Source of the DNA: Paenibacillus pabuli | Lineage (GTDB): Bacteria; Bacillota; Bacilli; Paenibacillales; Paenibacillaceae | Length of the DNA stretch: 64,000 nt | Assembly (NCBI RefSeq): GCF_039831995.1 | Contig: NZ_JBDOIO010000003.1 | Span: forward strand, 1,240,001 to 1,304,000 | Reading direction: 5' to 3' | Shown: piece by piece, positions 45,479 through 54,780 of the stretch | Numbering within the stretch: the stretch's first letter is position 1 | Layout of the letters: each line of letters begins with the position of its first letter | Program-made: the position numbers and the translations under genes | The notes under the pieces: generated by a model | What the model was told of the DNA's origin: nothing | The model's input: only the letters and a program-made list of their open reading frames with translations | Databases searched by the model: none

Positions 45479-46642
45479 TTATGCAGGTGCCTGAACCGAT
45501 TGTTCTTTGCGACTAATCGCGTATATGGCCGTAGCCAATCCCAGAAGGATCAGAATCGAACCTACCCAACCGTTATACAGAATGGTGGAATGATCAATCA
45601 CCATCCCGCCAACATACGTGCCGAGGGCAATCCCTGCGTGGGCTATTCCCGAATTGGTACTGATCAGTGATTCCGCTGCTTCTGGAGAAGTTTTGATAAT
45701 CAGACTATTCTGCACTGGCGTAACCGTCCAGCTCAAGGCACTCCAGATGCTCAGCAGGATGAGGAACGCAATTAGAGGCAGTTCAACACTGAATGGGATA
45801 ACAGCCATGCTCACAATGAAAGGAATTAACACTATGACGATGGCTTTTGCCGGATGCAGGCGGTCCGATAACACGCCCCCAAGTCCCCCACCGGCAACAG
45901 CCGCGATGCCAAACATCATGTAGATAAAGGTAACCATAGTTGAACTTGCACCAATCGTTTCCTGAAGAAATGGCGTGAAATACGCATATAACGTCAAATG
46001 ACCCGCCAGCACCAATAAGGTGGTCGCATGAATCGCTAACATCCTCGGATTCCACAGTGCAGCAAACTGACGCTTCAGAGAGACGACAGGCACCGGCTGA
46101 ACCCGCTGCATGACAAGACCAATGGCTACCATGACAAGTGCAGTCAAAATCGCTATAAAAATAAAGACTTCACGCCATCCGCCCAAATTACCCACGAAAA
46201 TTCCTAGCGGCACCCCAAGAATGAGCGATGCGCTTCCCCCCATCGTAATGATTCCTACCGCGCGTCCTTTGTACTGCGGCTCCACAATGCGAGCAGCAAG
46301 TGTCATGGACAATACAAAAATGAGCGAGCCTGTCGCAGCACCAAGTGCCCTGCCTGCCATTAGCATATAAAAGTTGGTACTGAAAGCAGAAATGAGATTG
46401 CTGATCAGGAAGATCAGCAGCGTGAACATATATACCTTTTTACGTTCAAATCTGGCTGTTACGTTTAACAGAATCGGTGCAGATATGGCATACACCAACG
46501 AAAAGATGGAAATTAAATAACCGGCTTTCGCTAGGGTCAAATGAAGATCTGCAGCGATCAGGTCCAGAATACCACCTAAAATAAGCTCCACGGTTCCAAC
46601 CACAAAAGCCGCAATCGCAAGCAAATACACTTTTTTGTTCAT
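45479..46642 (-). CDS. MFS transporter, DHA1 (drug/sugar exporter) type
   Basis: 387 residues with twelve membrane helices. The N-terminus is VYLLAIAAFVVGTVELILGGILDLIAADL, as in AraJ/YdhP/YbcL-like exporters. Motif A-like loops are NVTARFERKKVYMFTL after helix 2 and SDRLHPAKAIVIV after helix 8, and motif C-like GVPLGIFVGNLGGWREVF lies near residue 145. Members export arabinose, chloramphenicol-like drugs, purine analogues or sugars. GGAGG site. The gene is encoded 92 bases after the TrmB gene with a terminator between; both point the same way, so regulation by the TrmB protein is plausible. Confidence 0.85.
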   Translation of the reverse strand: MNKKVYLLAIAAFVVGTVELILGGILDLIAADLHLTLAKAGYLISIFSLVYAISAPILLNVTARFERKKVYMFTLLIFLISNLISAFSTNFYMLMAGRALGAATGSLIFVLSMTLAARIVEPQYKGRAVGIITMGGSASLILGVPLGIFVGNLGGWREVFIFIAILTALVMVAIGLVMQRVQPVPVVSLKRQFAALWNPRMLAIHATTLLVLAGHLTLYAYFTPFLQETIGASSTMVTFIYMMFGIAAVAGGGLGGVLSDRLHPAKAIVIVLIPFIVSMAVIPFSVELPLIAFLILLSIWSALSWTVTPVQNSLIIKTSPEAAESLISTNSGIAHAGIALGTYVGGMVIDHSTILYNGWVGSILILLGLATAIYAISRKEQSVQAPA

Positions 46643-46702
46643 TTTGAATCCTCCTCAAAAGTTACAACTACGATAGTAACCTAATAAGAATAAAAATTCA
46701 AT

Positions 46703-46733
46703 AAAAAAAACTATTCCCTAAAAGAATAGCTTT
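46703..46733 (-). terminator. Terminator of the TrmB gene
   Basis: Stem AAGCTATTC / GAATAGTTT, seven-base loop, eight T on the minus strand. Confidence 0.75.
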
Positions 46734-47486
46734 CTAATAAATCAACCGGGCCAGCAGCTTGGATATTTCTTCATCCTGCAGCAGCTGATCTCCGTATTTT
46801 TTGGTGATTTGAGTGAGAGCAATATCATGATAAAAATAATCCGTCATCGCTTTCACAATCGGCTTGGACATGGTTTTGATCGCTTTCCAGGAGTCGTGTT
46901 CCACCCCTGCGAACAGCAGATAGGCATGGTCTACAATGAGCAGCTGCAATGGTTCCAGCTTGTCCAGGATGGGAATTAATGCGTACTTGTGGGTTAAGGA
47001 TGTCTCTAGTCCTCCCACCGATAACACCTCGACATGCACACCTTGCTGTTCCTTTTGTTCCAAGAGCGTACGGTAGTTCTCCATCTTCTCATTCCAGGCC
47101 AGAAATAGAATCGATGAATCGGCCTCCGCCATCAGCTGCTCGATATTGGAACCAATCGATGTTTCATCCTTCAGAGTCCAAATATGCTCATCCGTAAATG
47201 TTCGTTTGATTTTATAGGTGTTCAATTCCTCAATATCCTTCTCAAAATCCGCTTTGATCTTCAAAATAACGGACTGGAGATCCACGGCAGTATACAATTT
47301 TTTCTTGCCATGCATCGTCGTCAATACAATTCCTTTATCGATAAGCCGATTTAATACTTCGTAGATTTTGGCTTTGGGTACATTAGAATAATTGACAATG
47401 GATGATGCATCGAGTGGTTCCTCTTGAGCGAAGATCGCCTCATACACCTGACTTTCGTATTGCGTAAAACCAAATTTCTGCAACAT
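46734..47486 (-). CDS. TrmB-family transcriptional regulator
   Basis: 250 residues from the ATG at 47486, chosen because the family start is MLQKFGFTQYESQVYEAIF and AAGGAG lies 12 bases before it; a longer ORF adds 19 residues with a poor site. Winged helix 5-75 (DASSIVNYSNVPKAKIYEVLNRLIDKGIV), a coiled-coil linker, then a C-terminal PLD-like TrmB domain (115-240, LMAEADSSILFLAWNEKME). Bacterial TrmB proteins sense sugars or, in bacilli, small toxic compounds. It precedes the MFS exporter and may control it. Confidence 0.82.
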   Translation of the reverse strand: MLQKFGFTQYESQVYEAIFAQEEPLDASSIVNYSNVPKAKIYEVLNRLIDKGIVLTTMHGKKKLYTAVDLQSVILKIKADFEKDIEELNTYKIKRTFTDEHIWTLKDETSIGSNIEQLMAEADSSILFLAWNEKMENYRTLLEQKEQQGVHVEVLSVGGLETSLTHKYALIPILDKLEPLQLLIVDHAYLLFAGVEHDSWKAIKTMSKPIVKAMTDYFYHDIALTQITKKYGDQLLQDEEISKLLARLIY

Positions 47487-47636
47487 GTACGGACCCCGCT
47501 CCTTCTTGTTATGTATCGTTCTGTACGTTTTTAGTTTAGACATCGTCCCGGCCCTTGTCCAGTTTCATATAACGGACTTCGGGTGGTTATATTAAGATCC
47601 GGGTACACATTTGATTATAAAGGAGCTGTATCGTCC

Positions 47637-47765
47637 ATGGAGAGCACCCATGAATTCGTACAAAAAGTGAATGAGAATGCCGAGAAGGCCCGCCATAACA
47701 AGAATAACGGTAAAGGGACACCCAGCGACAAACTGCCGACCAAACAACACGGCACCAAAAAGTAA
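47637..47765 (+). CDS. Short hydrophilic protein, SASP-like in make-up
   Basis: 42 residues, MESTHEFVQKVNENAEKA then RHNKNNGKG and a Lys/Thr tail ending KQHGTKK. The ATG at 47637 has AAGGAG 11 bases before it. Very rich in Asn, Lys and Gly, without hydrophobic core, as in minor small acid-soluble spore proteins, but I cannot match it to SspK, SspN, SspO or SspP. Followed by a hairpin terminator. Function unknown; spore or nucleic-acid-binding role is a guess. Confidence 0.5.
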   Translation: MESTHEFVQKVNENAEKARHNKNNGKGTPSDKLPTKQHGTKK

Positions 47766-47822
47766 GTTGAGTTAGCTTGTTTATTTGGACTGAGCGTCCC
47801 ATGTATTCATTGTTCACGTAAG

Positions 47823-47852
47823 CGAAAGGATCTCTGACTAGAGGTCCTTTCC
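47823..47852 (+). terminator. Terminator of the 42-residue protein gene
   Basis: Stem GAAAGGA.CTCT / AGAG.TCCTTTC with a short loop; only a weak T-tract (CCTCTCTATT). Confidence 0.5.
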
Positions 47853-47996
47853 TCTCTATTATATCCGACTTCACTTCCAAGACTTTCTTCATAAGAATAG
47901 CCTGTTTATATGCATGGAGTTCTTCGTCCAGCACATCCTATCTCTTCCTTTCATTTAATATAGAGAACCTATTATTAATAGAAAAGAGATGATACG

Positions 47997-48266
47997 ATGG
48001 CTTGTAGAACTTGTAGAACGGCACCCCGTCAACCTGATCTCGTGTTAATCTATTGGTCTAGGAACCCACTTGTACCGGGATCTTCGCGAAGAATTAGAAG
48101 TGTTCGCGTGATTGGAAACACATCGCCCTGCACATTCACACTGGTACCCGGTGGATTGTTAATCAATGCGCTAAACTGTTTGCTGGATCATGACATCGGC
48201 TTTAAAGTCGTATATCGTAAAAACACATCGGCGATCTCCGGAGTTATATTGCTGAAACGTAAATAA
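47997..48266 (+). CDS. Small protein of unknown function
   Basis: 89 residues with an ATG start; the binding site (GAGATGATACG) is weak. The N-terminus MACRTCRTAPRQP has two cysteines, then come RSRRIRS-like basic segments and a hydrophobic beta-like middle (FTLVPGGLLINALNCLLDHD) and end (SAISGVILLKRK). No signal peptide. Not recognised. The region upstream (CATTTAATA) has a loose resemblance to a mother-cell -10 element. It is followed by 120 bases to the terminator of the converging binding-protein gene. Confidence 0.5.
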   Translation: MACRTCRTAPRQPDLVLIYWSRNPLVPGSSRRIRSVRVIGNTSPCTFTLVPGGLLINALNCLLDHDIGFKVVYRKNTSAISGVILLKRK

Positions 48267-48346
48267 AAAACGAACAAATGGATGTTTTATATCCATATGA
48301 AAATTCACTATTGCCCTTATATGCACAAAAGTATATTCGCGCACCA

Positions 48347-48384
48347 AAAGTGCCACAATACAATCATTGTACCGTGGCACTTCT
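48347..48384 (-). terminator. Terminator of the arabino-oligosaccharide binding-protein gene
   Basis: Stem AAGTGCCAC / GTGGCACTT with inner pairs TACAAT / GATTGTA on the minus strand. T-tract is short. Confidence 0.7.
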
Positions 48385-48387
48385 TGT

Positions 48388-50031
48388 TTATTTATTGGCA
48401 TTGATTACTTCGTTGACTTCCTGTGTAATCTGGTCTCCACCAAGTTTTTTCCAGTTGGCCACAAAGTTATCAAACTCGTCAATCGACAGGTTGCCATAGA
48501 TGATTTTCAAAAATGTTTCCGCTCTTAGCTTATCAAGTGTAGCCTGCTTCGTATTCATGGTTCTCGTTGGTGCATATATAAATTCATTCATCACGATCAG
48601 GTCATTGTCCCGGTAGTACTTGATCACGCCTTGTGAACTCTCGGGACCAAAGATGCGCTCCATATGCCATTTGTCCAGATTACCGTTACGGTAATCCATA
48701 ATATCATCGTAGAACAACTTCGCTTCAAGCTCCAGTCCGGATGTATCTCCGGTTTTCAGTGCCTGTTCCACTTCATCCTGAGCCTTCACGTTTTTGTTGG
48801 CAGGAAGATTGGACACGGTTGCGTTATGAAAACCAAGCCCGGTCAAGCCGTTCAAATAGGCTGCACGTTCCTTCTCTGCAGATTCACCGAACATTTTCTC
48901 CGCCTGGAAGTTCAGCAGTTTAATGAGTGCTTCCGGATGCTCATACCCTTTGCGGACTGCGAATATGCCGCCCAGACTGAGGTGATTCTGTGTTTTGGCT
49001 GGCTGATCATCGATGGATTGTACCGGATAAGGCAGCCAATCGACGTTCTGGTCTTTCTTGATCATGCTGCTGACTTGAAACGGAGCCCATTGCGGCAAAA
49101 AGAACATGCCAGACTTCCCTGCGTTTACATCCTCCATCATTTTCGCAAAATCCTTCACCCCAAATTCGGGATCCAGCACGCCCTTTTTATACAGATTCTG
49201 CAGTTCTCTCAAGCCTTCCTTCACTTCAGGCTGAATGGTACCATTCACAACCTGCCCCGATGCATCCTTGATCCAGGTTTCGAGATAACCATGGTACCCC
49301 AGCAGGAACGCATTGATTGGCAAATCCTTGTTCAGCGCAATCCCGTAGGTATCATCTTTGCCATTGCCATCCGGATCTTCGAACGTGAACGCTTCTGCAA
49401 TCTGGATGACATCCTGCATTGATTTCGGCGCTTCAAGTCCCACCTTTTTCAACCAGTCCTGTCTGATCCAGATCATGTCAGATGAATCAAGCGAACCCGG
49501 AAAACTAACCATAGCGTAAATCTTGCCATCTTTGGTCACGGGTTTCAATCCTGCTCCGTCTTCTGCAGACATAAATTCTTTGACCAGATCCGATGCATAC
49601 TTATCATATACTTCCGTTAAGTCTTCAAGCATGCCCGCTTCATGCAATTGCTCGAACTGCACAGCACTTACTTTCAACACGTCAGGCAAATCTCCGCTCG
49701 CGAGGGTCACGTTCATTTTATCGTTGTAATTGGCATCCGGAACAATCCAGTCATACGTTACTTCAATGCCGAGCTCGTCCTTGTAACCGCGGGTCCATAT
49801 GTTGTTCGCGTGTGTATCCCCCTCGGCAAGGGATTCCTTACCCGTTTCATTCATCGTCGAGGTTAATTTGATAGGCGGGTCATATTTGGTGAGTGGTCCT
49901 CCAGCATCCTGCTGTGTACTCGGCTTGGTTTCGTTCTCTTCATTACCCGCGCCTGATGAACAGGCAGCAAGAGTCCCTGCCAGGATCATGCTAAGCGATA
50001 ATAATGAGAGCCTTTTGAATGACATTTTCAT
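48388..50031 (-). CDS. Family 1 solute-binding lipoprotein of the arabinan locus
   Basis: 547 residues. Lipobox LAAC (Cys24) after a typical signal peptide, an Asn/Glu/Thr-rich linker, then the large Lpl/Ytc-type sugar-binding fold. Marks are YDWIVPDANYNDKMNVTLASGDLPDVLKV near 95-125, IRQDWLKKVGLEAPKSMQD near 190 and a C-terminal TNW-like segment FDNFVANWKKLGGDQITQEV. It stands downstream of the two-component genes and apart from its permeases (53875-55686), with its own promoter region carrying a cre-like box. Likely ligand: arabino-oligosaccharides, inferred from the GH51 and GH43 genes. Confidence 0.85.
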   Translation of the reverse strand: MKMSFKRLSLLSLSMILAGTLAACSSGAGNEENETKPSTQQDAGGPLTKYDPPIKLTSTMNETGKESLAEGDTHANNIWTRGYKDELGIEVTYDWIVPDANYNDKMNVTLASGDLPDVLKVSAVQFEQLHEAGMLEDLTEVYDKYASDLVKEFMSAEDGAGLKPVTKDGKIYAMVSFPGSLDSSDMIWIRQDWLKKVGLEAPKSMQDVIQIAEAFTFEDPDGNGKDDTYGIALNKDLPINAFLLGYHGYLETWIKDASGQVVNGTIQPEVKEGLRELQNLYKKGVLDPEFGVKDFAKMMEDVNAGKSGMFFLPQWAPFQVSSMIKKDQNVDWLPYPVQSIDDQPAKTQNHLSLGGIFAVRKGYEHPEALIKLLNFQAEKMFGESAEKERAAYLNGLTGLGFHNATVSNLPANKNVKAQDEVEQALKTGDTSGLELEAKLFYDDIMDYRNGNLDKWHMERIFGPESSQGVIKYYRDNDLIVMNEFIYAPTRTMNTKQATLDKLRAETFLKIIYGNLSIDEFDNFVANWKKLGGDQITQEVNEVINANK

Positions 50032-50186
50032 ACGACGAATCCCCCTTTTTGTTCCTCCCGTGAGGCTATAAGATAAAAGAATGAACTATAAACAGGCCAC
50101 TACGGTAGCAGAACAACCTTCTGATCGCTGTTATCTCCAGATTTCTTTTATTCCTTACCTATAGGAGGAAATCCGGTGATAAAGGC

Positions 50187-50240
50187 GAAGCGTATGCTTC
50201 CGAAGTAGCTTTCTTTCAGAAAGCTTGGGGCTATCGCTTC
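50187..50240. repeat. 54-base imperfect inverted repeat
   Basis: Outer arms GAAGCG / CGCTTC and inner arms AGCTTTCT / AGAAAGCT with mismatched bases between. It lies in the leader of the binding-protein gene. The rest of 50032-50382 holds the promoter region, a plus-strand AGGAGG followed by a 10-codon GTG frame (50176-50208, V-I-K-A-K-R-M-L-P-K) and a cre-like box. No other gene seen. Confidence 0.55.
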
Positions 50241-50312
50241 TTCAGGTTATTTCTGCTCTCTCCGTTCTGGTTTAGTTCTTATCTTCATCTTATATCTGTG
50301 TTAATTGTATAA

Positions 50313-50326
50313 AGAAAGCGCTATCA
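50313..50326. promoter_or_regulatory. cre-like CcpA box upstream of the binding-protein gene
   Basis: AGAAAGCGCTATCA fits TGWAARCGYTWNCW at 13 of 14 positions. Lies about 285 bases before the start codon, between it and the response-regulator gene. Confidence 0.5.
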
Positions 50327-50382
50327 GTACGAGTGTACCTCGTTTACATCTGGTATCTTTGATTTACCATTTGAAACTTAAT

Positions 50383-52041
50383 TTAACTTTTTTGATCCCT
50401 ATACTCCTGAGGCGTACAGCCGATTGCTTTTTTGAAAAAACGATAAAAGTAATGCTGGTCGCTAAACCCGACCTTGGCGGAGATTTCATGCATTTTACAC
50501 GAAGAACCAAGCAGCAGTTCCTTGCTTCGTTCAATGCGGCGATCATGAATGTACTCCGAGATGCCTTTACCCGTGATTCGTTTATACCAACGAGACAAGT
50601 ACGAAGGATTGAGAGAGACTTCCTGCGCAATACGGGTAAGGGAGAGATCATCCTCCAGATGATGCTTAATGTATTGATGGATAGAGATCAGGATCTGAGA
50701 TTGGTCATTCAGTCGGGTATCGCTCCGCTTCGAAATAATCCATTCAAATGCAGACTGATAGAAGATGACGAGTTCGGTCCACGGTGTATGGATATCAAAA
50801 TGCAGCATGCGGGAAAGACCCACTTCTTCCATCGCGGGTTCGTATAATCCCAGTTCATGAAGCAGTTCAATCAAGGTACTCCCTGCTCCAGCGTAAATCT
50901 TCATTCGAAAGAACGGATCGTGAAGCCCCTCCTTCGAACTCTCTGTCCATTTCTGAAAAGAAGTGATCCACTCTCTGTCGCCCGCTGCGATGTGCTGCTT
51001 GACCTGATCCAGATGTAGAGACGCAACCGCCTGCTGACTCAGTGGGTTAGGTACCACGTTTATATCCGGCTGCACGTTGACACGAAGCAGCTTTTCCATC
51101 CCCAGCCCTGGGCCTTCATGAACGGATAAACGCAACTGCGCGATGGTCTGATTCAGATCCTTCCACGCTACAGCCTGTTCACTCACCATGATCGACACAG
51201 AGAGGTTAAGACAATCAGCACACGATTGCTGCACAGACTCAAGCGTCCCATAGACAAAGCGTAGCGTTTGCTCCCAATGTTCCTGTGGATTCACAAGATA
51301 CGCTGTATTCTCCGCTGCTGGCTGGATCAAACAAGCAATGGCCTGATAATCCAGATCAATCGCCTTGACTGTCGACTTGTCCTGAAGCAGCTCCTCTGCC
51401 ACATTCGCCACAGCATACCGGATTAAACTCCGATCGGCCTGAGTCTGATAGTTGTTCCAATCCTCCACTCTTATAATGACCGGAATAACACATTCCGCAG
51501 AACGAAAAGGAAGCTGTACAGCATCCAGTTCCTCCTGAAGCGCGGAAACATCATGCCTTTCCGTTCGCTTCATAAGATCAAGCATTAACTGGCGCTGCAG
51601 CTGGGGCAAGGCTCTTGGCAGCTTGCTGCGGAACCAGGCATTCTGGTACCTGAAATCATTTTCTTCCGAAATTTGTGCCAAAGCACGTTCTACTGCCGTA
51701 CGAATATGACTCATGCCCTCCGTCTTGAGGAGATAATCCACCACACAGGGATTGCGTATGGCCTGATGTGCATAATCGAATTCGTTATGGCCTGTCAGCA
51801 GCAATACTTTGCATCTAGGCCACCGGTCCATGATTTTTTCAATCAGCTCCATGCCATCCATTCCAGGCATACAGATGTCGCTAAGCACGATATCCACCTT
51901 CACGGAATTTAACCACTCGATCGCTTCAAAGGCAGAATAAGCCTTAATAATCTCCAGATCTTGAAAATTCGCTTTCTCAAAGAAAGCATATAATCCATCC
52001 AAAATCACCGGTTCGTCATCTACGATCAGCATCCGCTGCAT
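50383..52041 (-). CDS. YesN-type response regulator with AraC output domain
   Basis: 552 residues from the ATG at 52041 (GGGGAG seven bases before). Receiver domain 1-120 with acidic pair Asp8-Asp9, phosphoacceptor Asp55 in VLSDICMPGMDG and the LLTGHNEFDYA strand. A long middle region (150-440) has no named domain. C-terminal AraC pair of helix-turn-helix motifs (LSLTRIAQEVSLNPSYLSRWYK and ISAKVGFSDQHYFYRFFKK). It overlaps the sensor kinase gene by 26 bases. Probably activates the arabinan genes on kinase signal. Confidence 0.9.
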   Translation of the reverse strand: MQRMLIVDDEPVILDGLYAFFEKANFQDLEIIKAYSAFEAIEWLNSVKVDIVLSDICMPGMDGMELIEKIMDRWPRCKVLLLTGHNEFDYAHQAIRNPCVVDYLLKTEGMSHIRTAVERALAQISEENDFRYQNAWFRSKLPRALPQLQRQLMLDLMKRTERHDVSALQEELDAVQLPFRSAECVIPVIIRVEDWNNYQTQADRSLIRYAVANVAEELLQDKSTVKAIDLDYQAIACLIQPAAENTAYLVNPQEHWEQTLRFVYGTLESVQQSCADCLNLSVSIMVSEQAVAWKDLNQTIAQLRLSVHEGPGLGMEKLLRVNVQPDINVVPNPLSQQAVASLHLDQVKQHIAAGDREWITSFQKWTESSKEGLHDPFFRMKIYAGAGSTLIELLHELGLYEPAMEEVGLSRMLHFDIHTPWTELVIFYQSAFEWIISKRSDTRLNDQSQILISIHQYIKHHLEDDLSLTRIAQEVSLNPSYLSRWYKRITGKGISEYIHDRRIERSKELLLGSSCKMHEISAKVGFSDQHYFYRFFKKAIGCTPQEYRDQKS

Positions 52042-53794
52042 GAGGCAGCTCCCCTTTCCATGGAACATTCACGACAATGCATAAGCCACCCAATTCACTA
52101 CGTCTTGCAGCGAGACCATACTCTGCACCAAACTTAATTCTCAGCCTTTGGTTCACATTAATAAGCCCCGTAATTTCCTCATCTTCCTGTCTCTGCGCGG
52201 GTTCCCCAAAGGACTGATCAAGCTCAGCTAACATCTCATCCGTTAACTGATCACCATCATCTTCAATCATAATAGACAGCCTGCCCTCCGCCGTCTGATA
52301 AGAGAGCTTCAGGATACCTCCCTGACTTCGTTTGGCAATTGCATGTTCGAAGACATTCTCCACGATCGGCTGAACAATGACTCTTGGGATCGTGATGGAA
52401 CGGTACACGAGGTTCATATCCTCAATGAGCAATTGTACCCTTGATCCGAATCGGATCTTCTGAATCGCAGCATAGACCATTGCATGGTCTACCTCCTCAC
52501 CGAGCGAGACTTCTGCATGGGAGTCACGGGACATATACCTGAAATATTGGCCCAGATAATCGGTAAACTCCTGGATTAATTCAACGTTCTCCACCTCAGC
52601 CATCTGTTTAATACTGAAAAGACTGTTATATAGAAAGTGAGGCTGAATCTGGGATTGAAGATGTTTGAGCTCCGCTTCACTCGTTCGTATTCTAGCAACA
52701 TAATTTTCCTCGATCAGAAGATGTAAGCGCTCTATCATATGGTTAAAACGAGAGTATAAATATCCGAATTCATCCCTTCTTGAGTGCGGAATGCGGATGT
52801 CCGGCTGCCCCTGTTCCGCCATCCTGAATCCTTTGACGAGTGCAGATAACGGCTTGTGGATCGATTTGTAAACAGATAACGAGAAGATGATAATAATGAC
52901 CATCGACATCACGGTTAACATCCATAACCATAGCTTATATCGTTCCAGCGGCGCCTGAAGCACTTCTTCAGCAATGCTGGAGGTTAGCGTGAATGAATGA
53001 TCCGCATCATAGAGCGAGTAATACAAATGATGATCGGACTGGTATCTCATCACCTGCAGCGCATCCTGCGATTCCGTTGGAAGCATCTGCAATAGTCCAG
53101 TCGAGACAGCCTGCTCTGATGAGGAAATGACCACTTCATGCTTGTCACCAAAGCTAAGCGTAATATCACTTCCACCCGTTTCCGACAGCTGCTGCAGCCT
53201 CTTTTTCAACTCATCCGCAGATAAGCGTATCCCCAATATAAAATTGGGCGGCTCCTCGTGATTCATATTGTACGGGTTGCTCTTCAGGAAATAGAGATCA
53301 TCCATTGAAGCGGATAACTCCCCATTCAGATTCCCCATCGTTGCAAGCAGATCTTTCCACTCGTCGTCCTCGACGCTGCGGATCCCATCCACTGCACTTA
53401 CCCGCTTATGAAGCGCAGGCACATAATACACAACATCACTGATGTATGGACTTGTCACCATGATCTGACTAAGTTTCTTATGTATATCATTCAGACTGGA
53501 TGTAATCTCATACCGGCTCATAATGGGTGCTCTTGTACTTAGCGTAGACATCGGTTCATCGAACGAAAATTCATTGACGAGACCGCTCATTCGCTCCAAT
53601 TCGAATTGCAGATGATTGTGGTAGAAGTGCAGCTTGGAATCATGTGCATTTTCCACTTCGGTCTGCATTTGCTCGGAGCTATACTGTGTAATTACAAGGC
53701 TACTTCCATACAGCGGGAGAATAACCAACACAAATGCAGTCATCAGTTTGACCACAATGGAGTTGGTCTTCCAGCTTCCCCCTACTAATCTCAT
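52016..53794 (-). CDS. YesM-type sensor histidine kinase
   Basis: 592 residues. First membrane helix 15-38, an external sensor domain of about 240 residues, second helix 288-310, HAMP domain 311-365, then the internal-region kinase with phosphoacceptor His386 in QPHFLYNSLF, and the ATPase domain with the N-box VIVQPIVENVFEHAI and IMIEDDGDQLTDE. The start is uncertain: an ATG at 53794, a GTG at 53806 and a TTG at 53818 are all possible. Probably senses arabinan fragments or a binding-protein complex outside the cell. Confidence 0.88.
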   Translation of the reverse strand: MRLVGGSWKTNSIVVKLMTAFVLVILPLYGSSLVITQYSSEQMQTEVENAHDSKLHFYHNHLQFELERMSGLVNEFSFDEPMSTLSTRAPIMSRYEITSSLNDIHKKLSQIMVTSPYISDVVYYVPALHKRVSAVDGIRSVEDDEWKDLLATMGNLNGELSASMDDLYFLKSNPYNMNHEEPPNFILGIRLSADELKKRLQQLSETGGSDITLSFGDKHEVVISSSEQAVSTGLLQMLPTESQDALQVMRYQSDHHLYYSLYDADHSFTLTSSIAEEVLQAPLERYKLWLWMLTVMSMVIIIIFSLSVYKSIHKPLSALVKGFRMAEQGQPDIRIPHSRRDEFGYLYSRFNHMIERLHLLIEENYVARIRTSEAELKHLQSQIQPHFLYNSLFSIKQMAEVENVELIQEFTDYLGQYFRYMSRDSHAEVSLGEEVDHAMVYAAIQKIRFGSRVQLLIEDMNLVYRSITIPRVIVQPIVENVFEHAIAKRSQGGILKLSYQTAEGRLSIMIEDDGDQLTDEMLAELDQSFGEPAQRQEDEEITGLINVNQRLRIKFGAEYGLAARRSELGGLCIVVNVPWKGELPHAADADRR

Positions 53795-53822
53795 TGCCCC
53801 ATCCACTCCTCTCCTCAAGTAG

Positions 53823-53849
53823 AAAAAAAGGAGCCGGAAATCGGCTCCT
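53823..53849 (-). terminator. Terminator of the permease pair
   Basis: Stem AGGAGCCG / CGGCTCCT, short loop, eight T on the minus strand. Separates the permeases from the two-component genes. Confidence 0.9.
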
Positions 53850-53874
53850 CTACTCGGTTTTCCTCCTACCGATC

Positions 53875-54765
53875 TTATCCCTTTACACTGCCGACAACAA
53901 GCCCATGGACAAAATACCGTTGCAGAAATGGATAGACGAGCAGAATGGGTATCACGGATAAAAAAATCTGGGACGCTTGGGTCGTTCGATCGGACACCTG
54001 GCTTAACAGCGTTGCATCCTCCAGCGTCATCATTTCACTCTGAATCATCGTCACTTGCTGCAGCATGGATTGCAGATACGTAGCGAGCGGATAGTGTTCC
54101 GGACTCTTCATATAGATCATGCCATCAAACCAGGCATTCCAGTGCCCTACCATGGCAAACAACGTTATGGTTGCGATACTCGGCAAAGAAATGGGCAGAT
54201 AGATACTCCACAGTGTACGGAAATGCCCTGCACCATCCATCCAGGACGCTTCCTCCAGCTCTTTGGGCAATCCTCTGAAAAAATTGAGCATCAGCAGCAC
54301 ATTGAAGATGGGCACGGCCCCCGGTAATATCAGCGCCCAGATCGAATCCAGCAGACCTGCTTCCTTGACGACCAGATAACCCGGGATCAATCCTCCACTG
54401 AACAGCATGGTGAATACAAATAACCAGGCATAGAATGTTCTGGAACGAAACCTGGAAGCCTCTTTGGAGAGAGGAAAAGCCACAAGGATCGTGAAGATCA
54501 GATTCGTGGCAACTCCCAATACCACGCGAAGCAGACTCGTGCCAAAGGAGTTAAGGAACTGTTGATTTTCCAAAATGTACTTATAGGATGATAACGTAAA
54601 ATCCACGGGCCAGAACGTAACATTCCCTGCTTTGACTGCATCACTCGAACTAAAGGATATCGCCAAAATATTCACGATCGGAAACAGGCAGAGCAAGGCA
54701 AGAATCGTCAGGATGACGTAGTTAAAACCTAAAAACCAGCGATAGGCTTTCGATGCATGGTGCAT
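53875..54765 (-). CDS. ABC sugar permease, LplC/YtcP type
   Basis: 296 residues with six membrane helices (first: VILTILALLCLFPIVNILAI). EAA loop near 190 is LEEASWMDGAGHFRTLWSIYLPISLP. GGAGG site seven bases before ATG. Paired with the LplB-type protein encoded 15 bases upstream. Likely imports arabino-oligosaccharides with the lipoprotein at 48388-50031; ATPase not encoded nearby. Confidence 0.9.
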   Translation of the reverse strand: MHHASKAYRWFLGFNYVILTILALLCLFPIVNILAISFSSSDAVKAGNVTFWPVDFTLSSYKYILENQQFLNSFGTSLLRVVLGVATNLIFTILVAFPLSKEASRFRSRTFYAWLFVFTMLFSGGLIPGYLVVKEAGLLDSIWALILPGAVPIFNVLLMLNFFRGLPKELEEASWMDGAGHFRTLWSIYLPISLPSIATITLFAMVGHWNAWFDGMIYMKSPEHYPLATYLQSMLQQVTMIQSEMMTLEDATLLSQVSDRTTQASQIFLSVIPILLVYPFLQRYFVHGLVVGSVKG

Positions 54766-54780
54766 GATCCTGCCTCCTTT

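Noticed and set aside
47587..47934. 115-residue minus-strand frame beginning with GTG
   Set aside because: The first 45 residues look protein-like, but it covers the 42-residue plus-strand gene and its terminator. Kept as a weak possibility only.
48664..49422. 252-residue plus-strand frame
   Set aside because: Antisense to the arabinan binding-lipoprotein gene.
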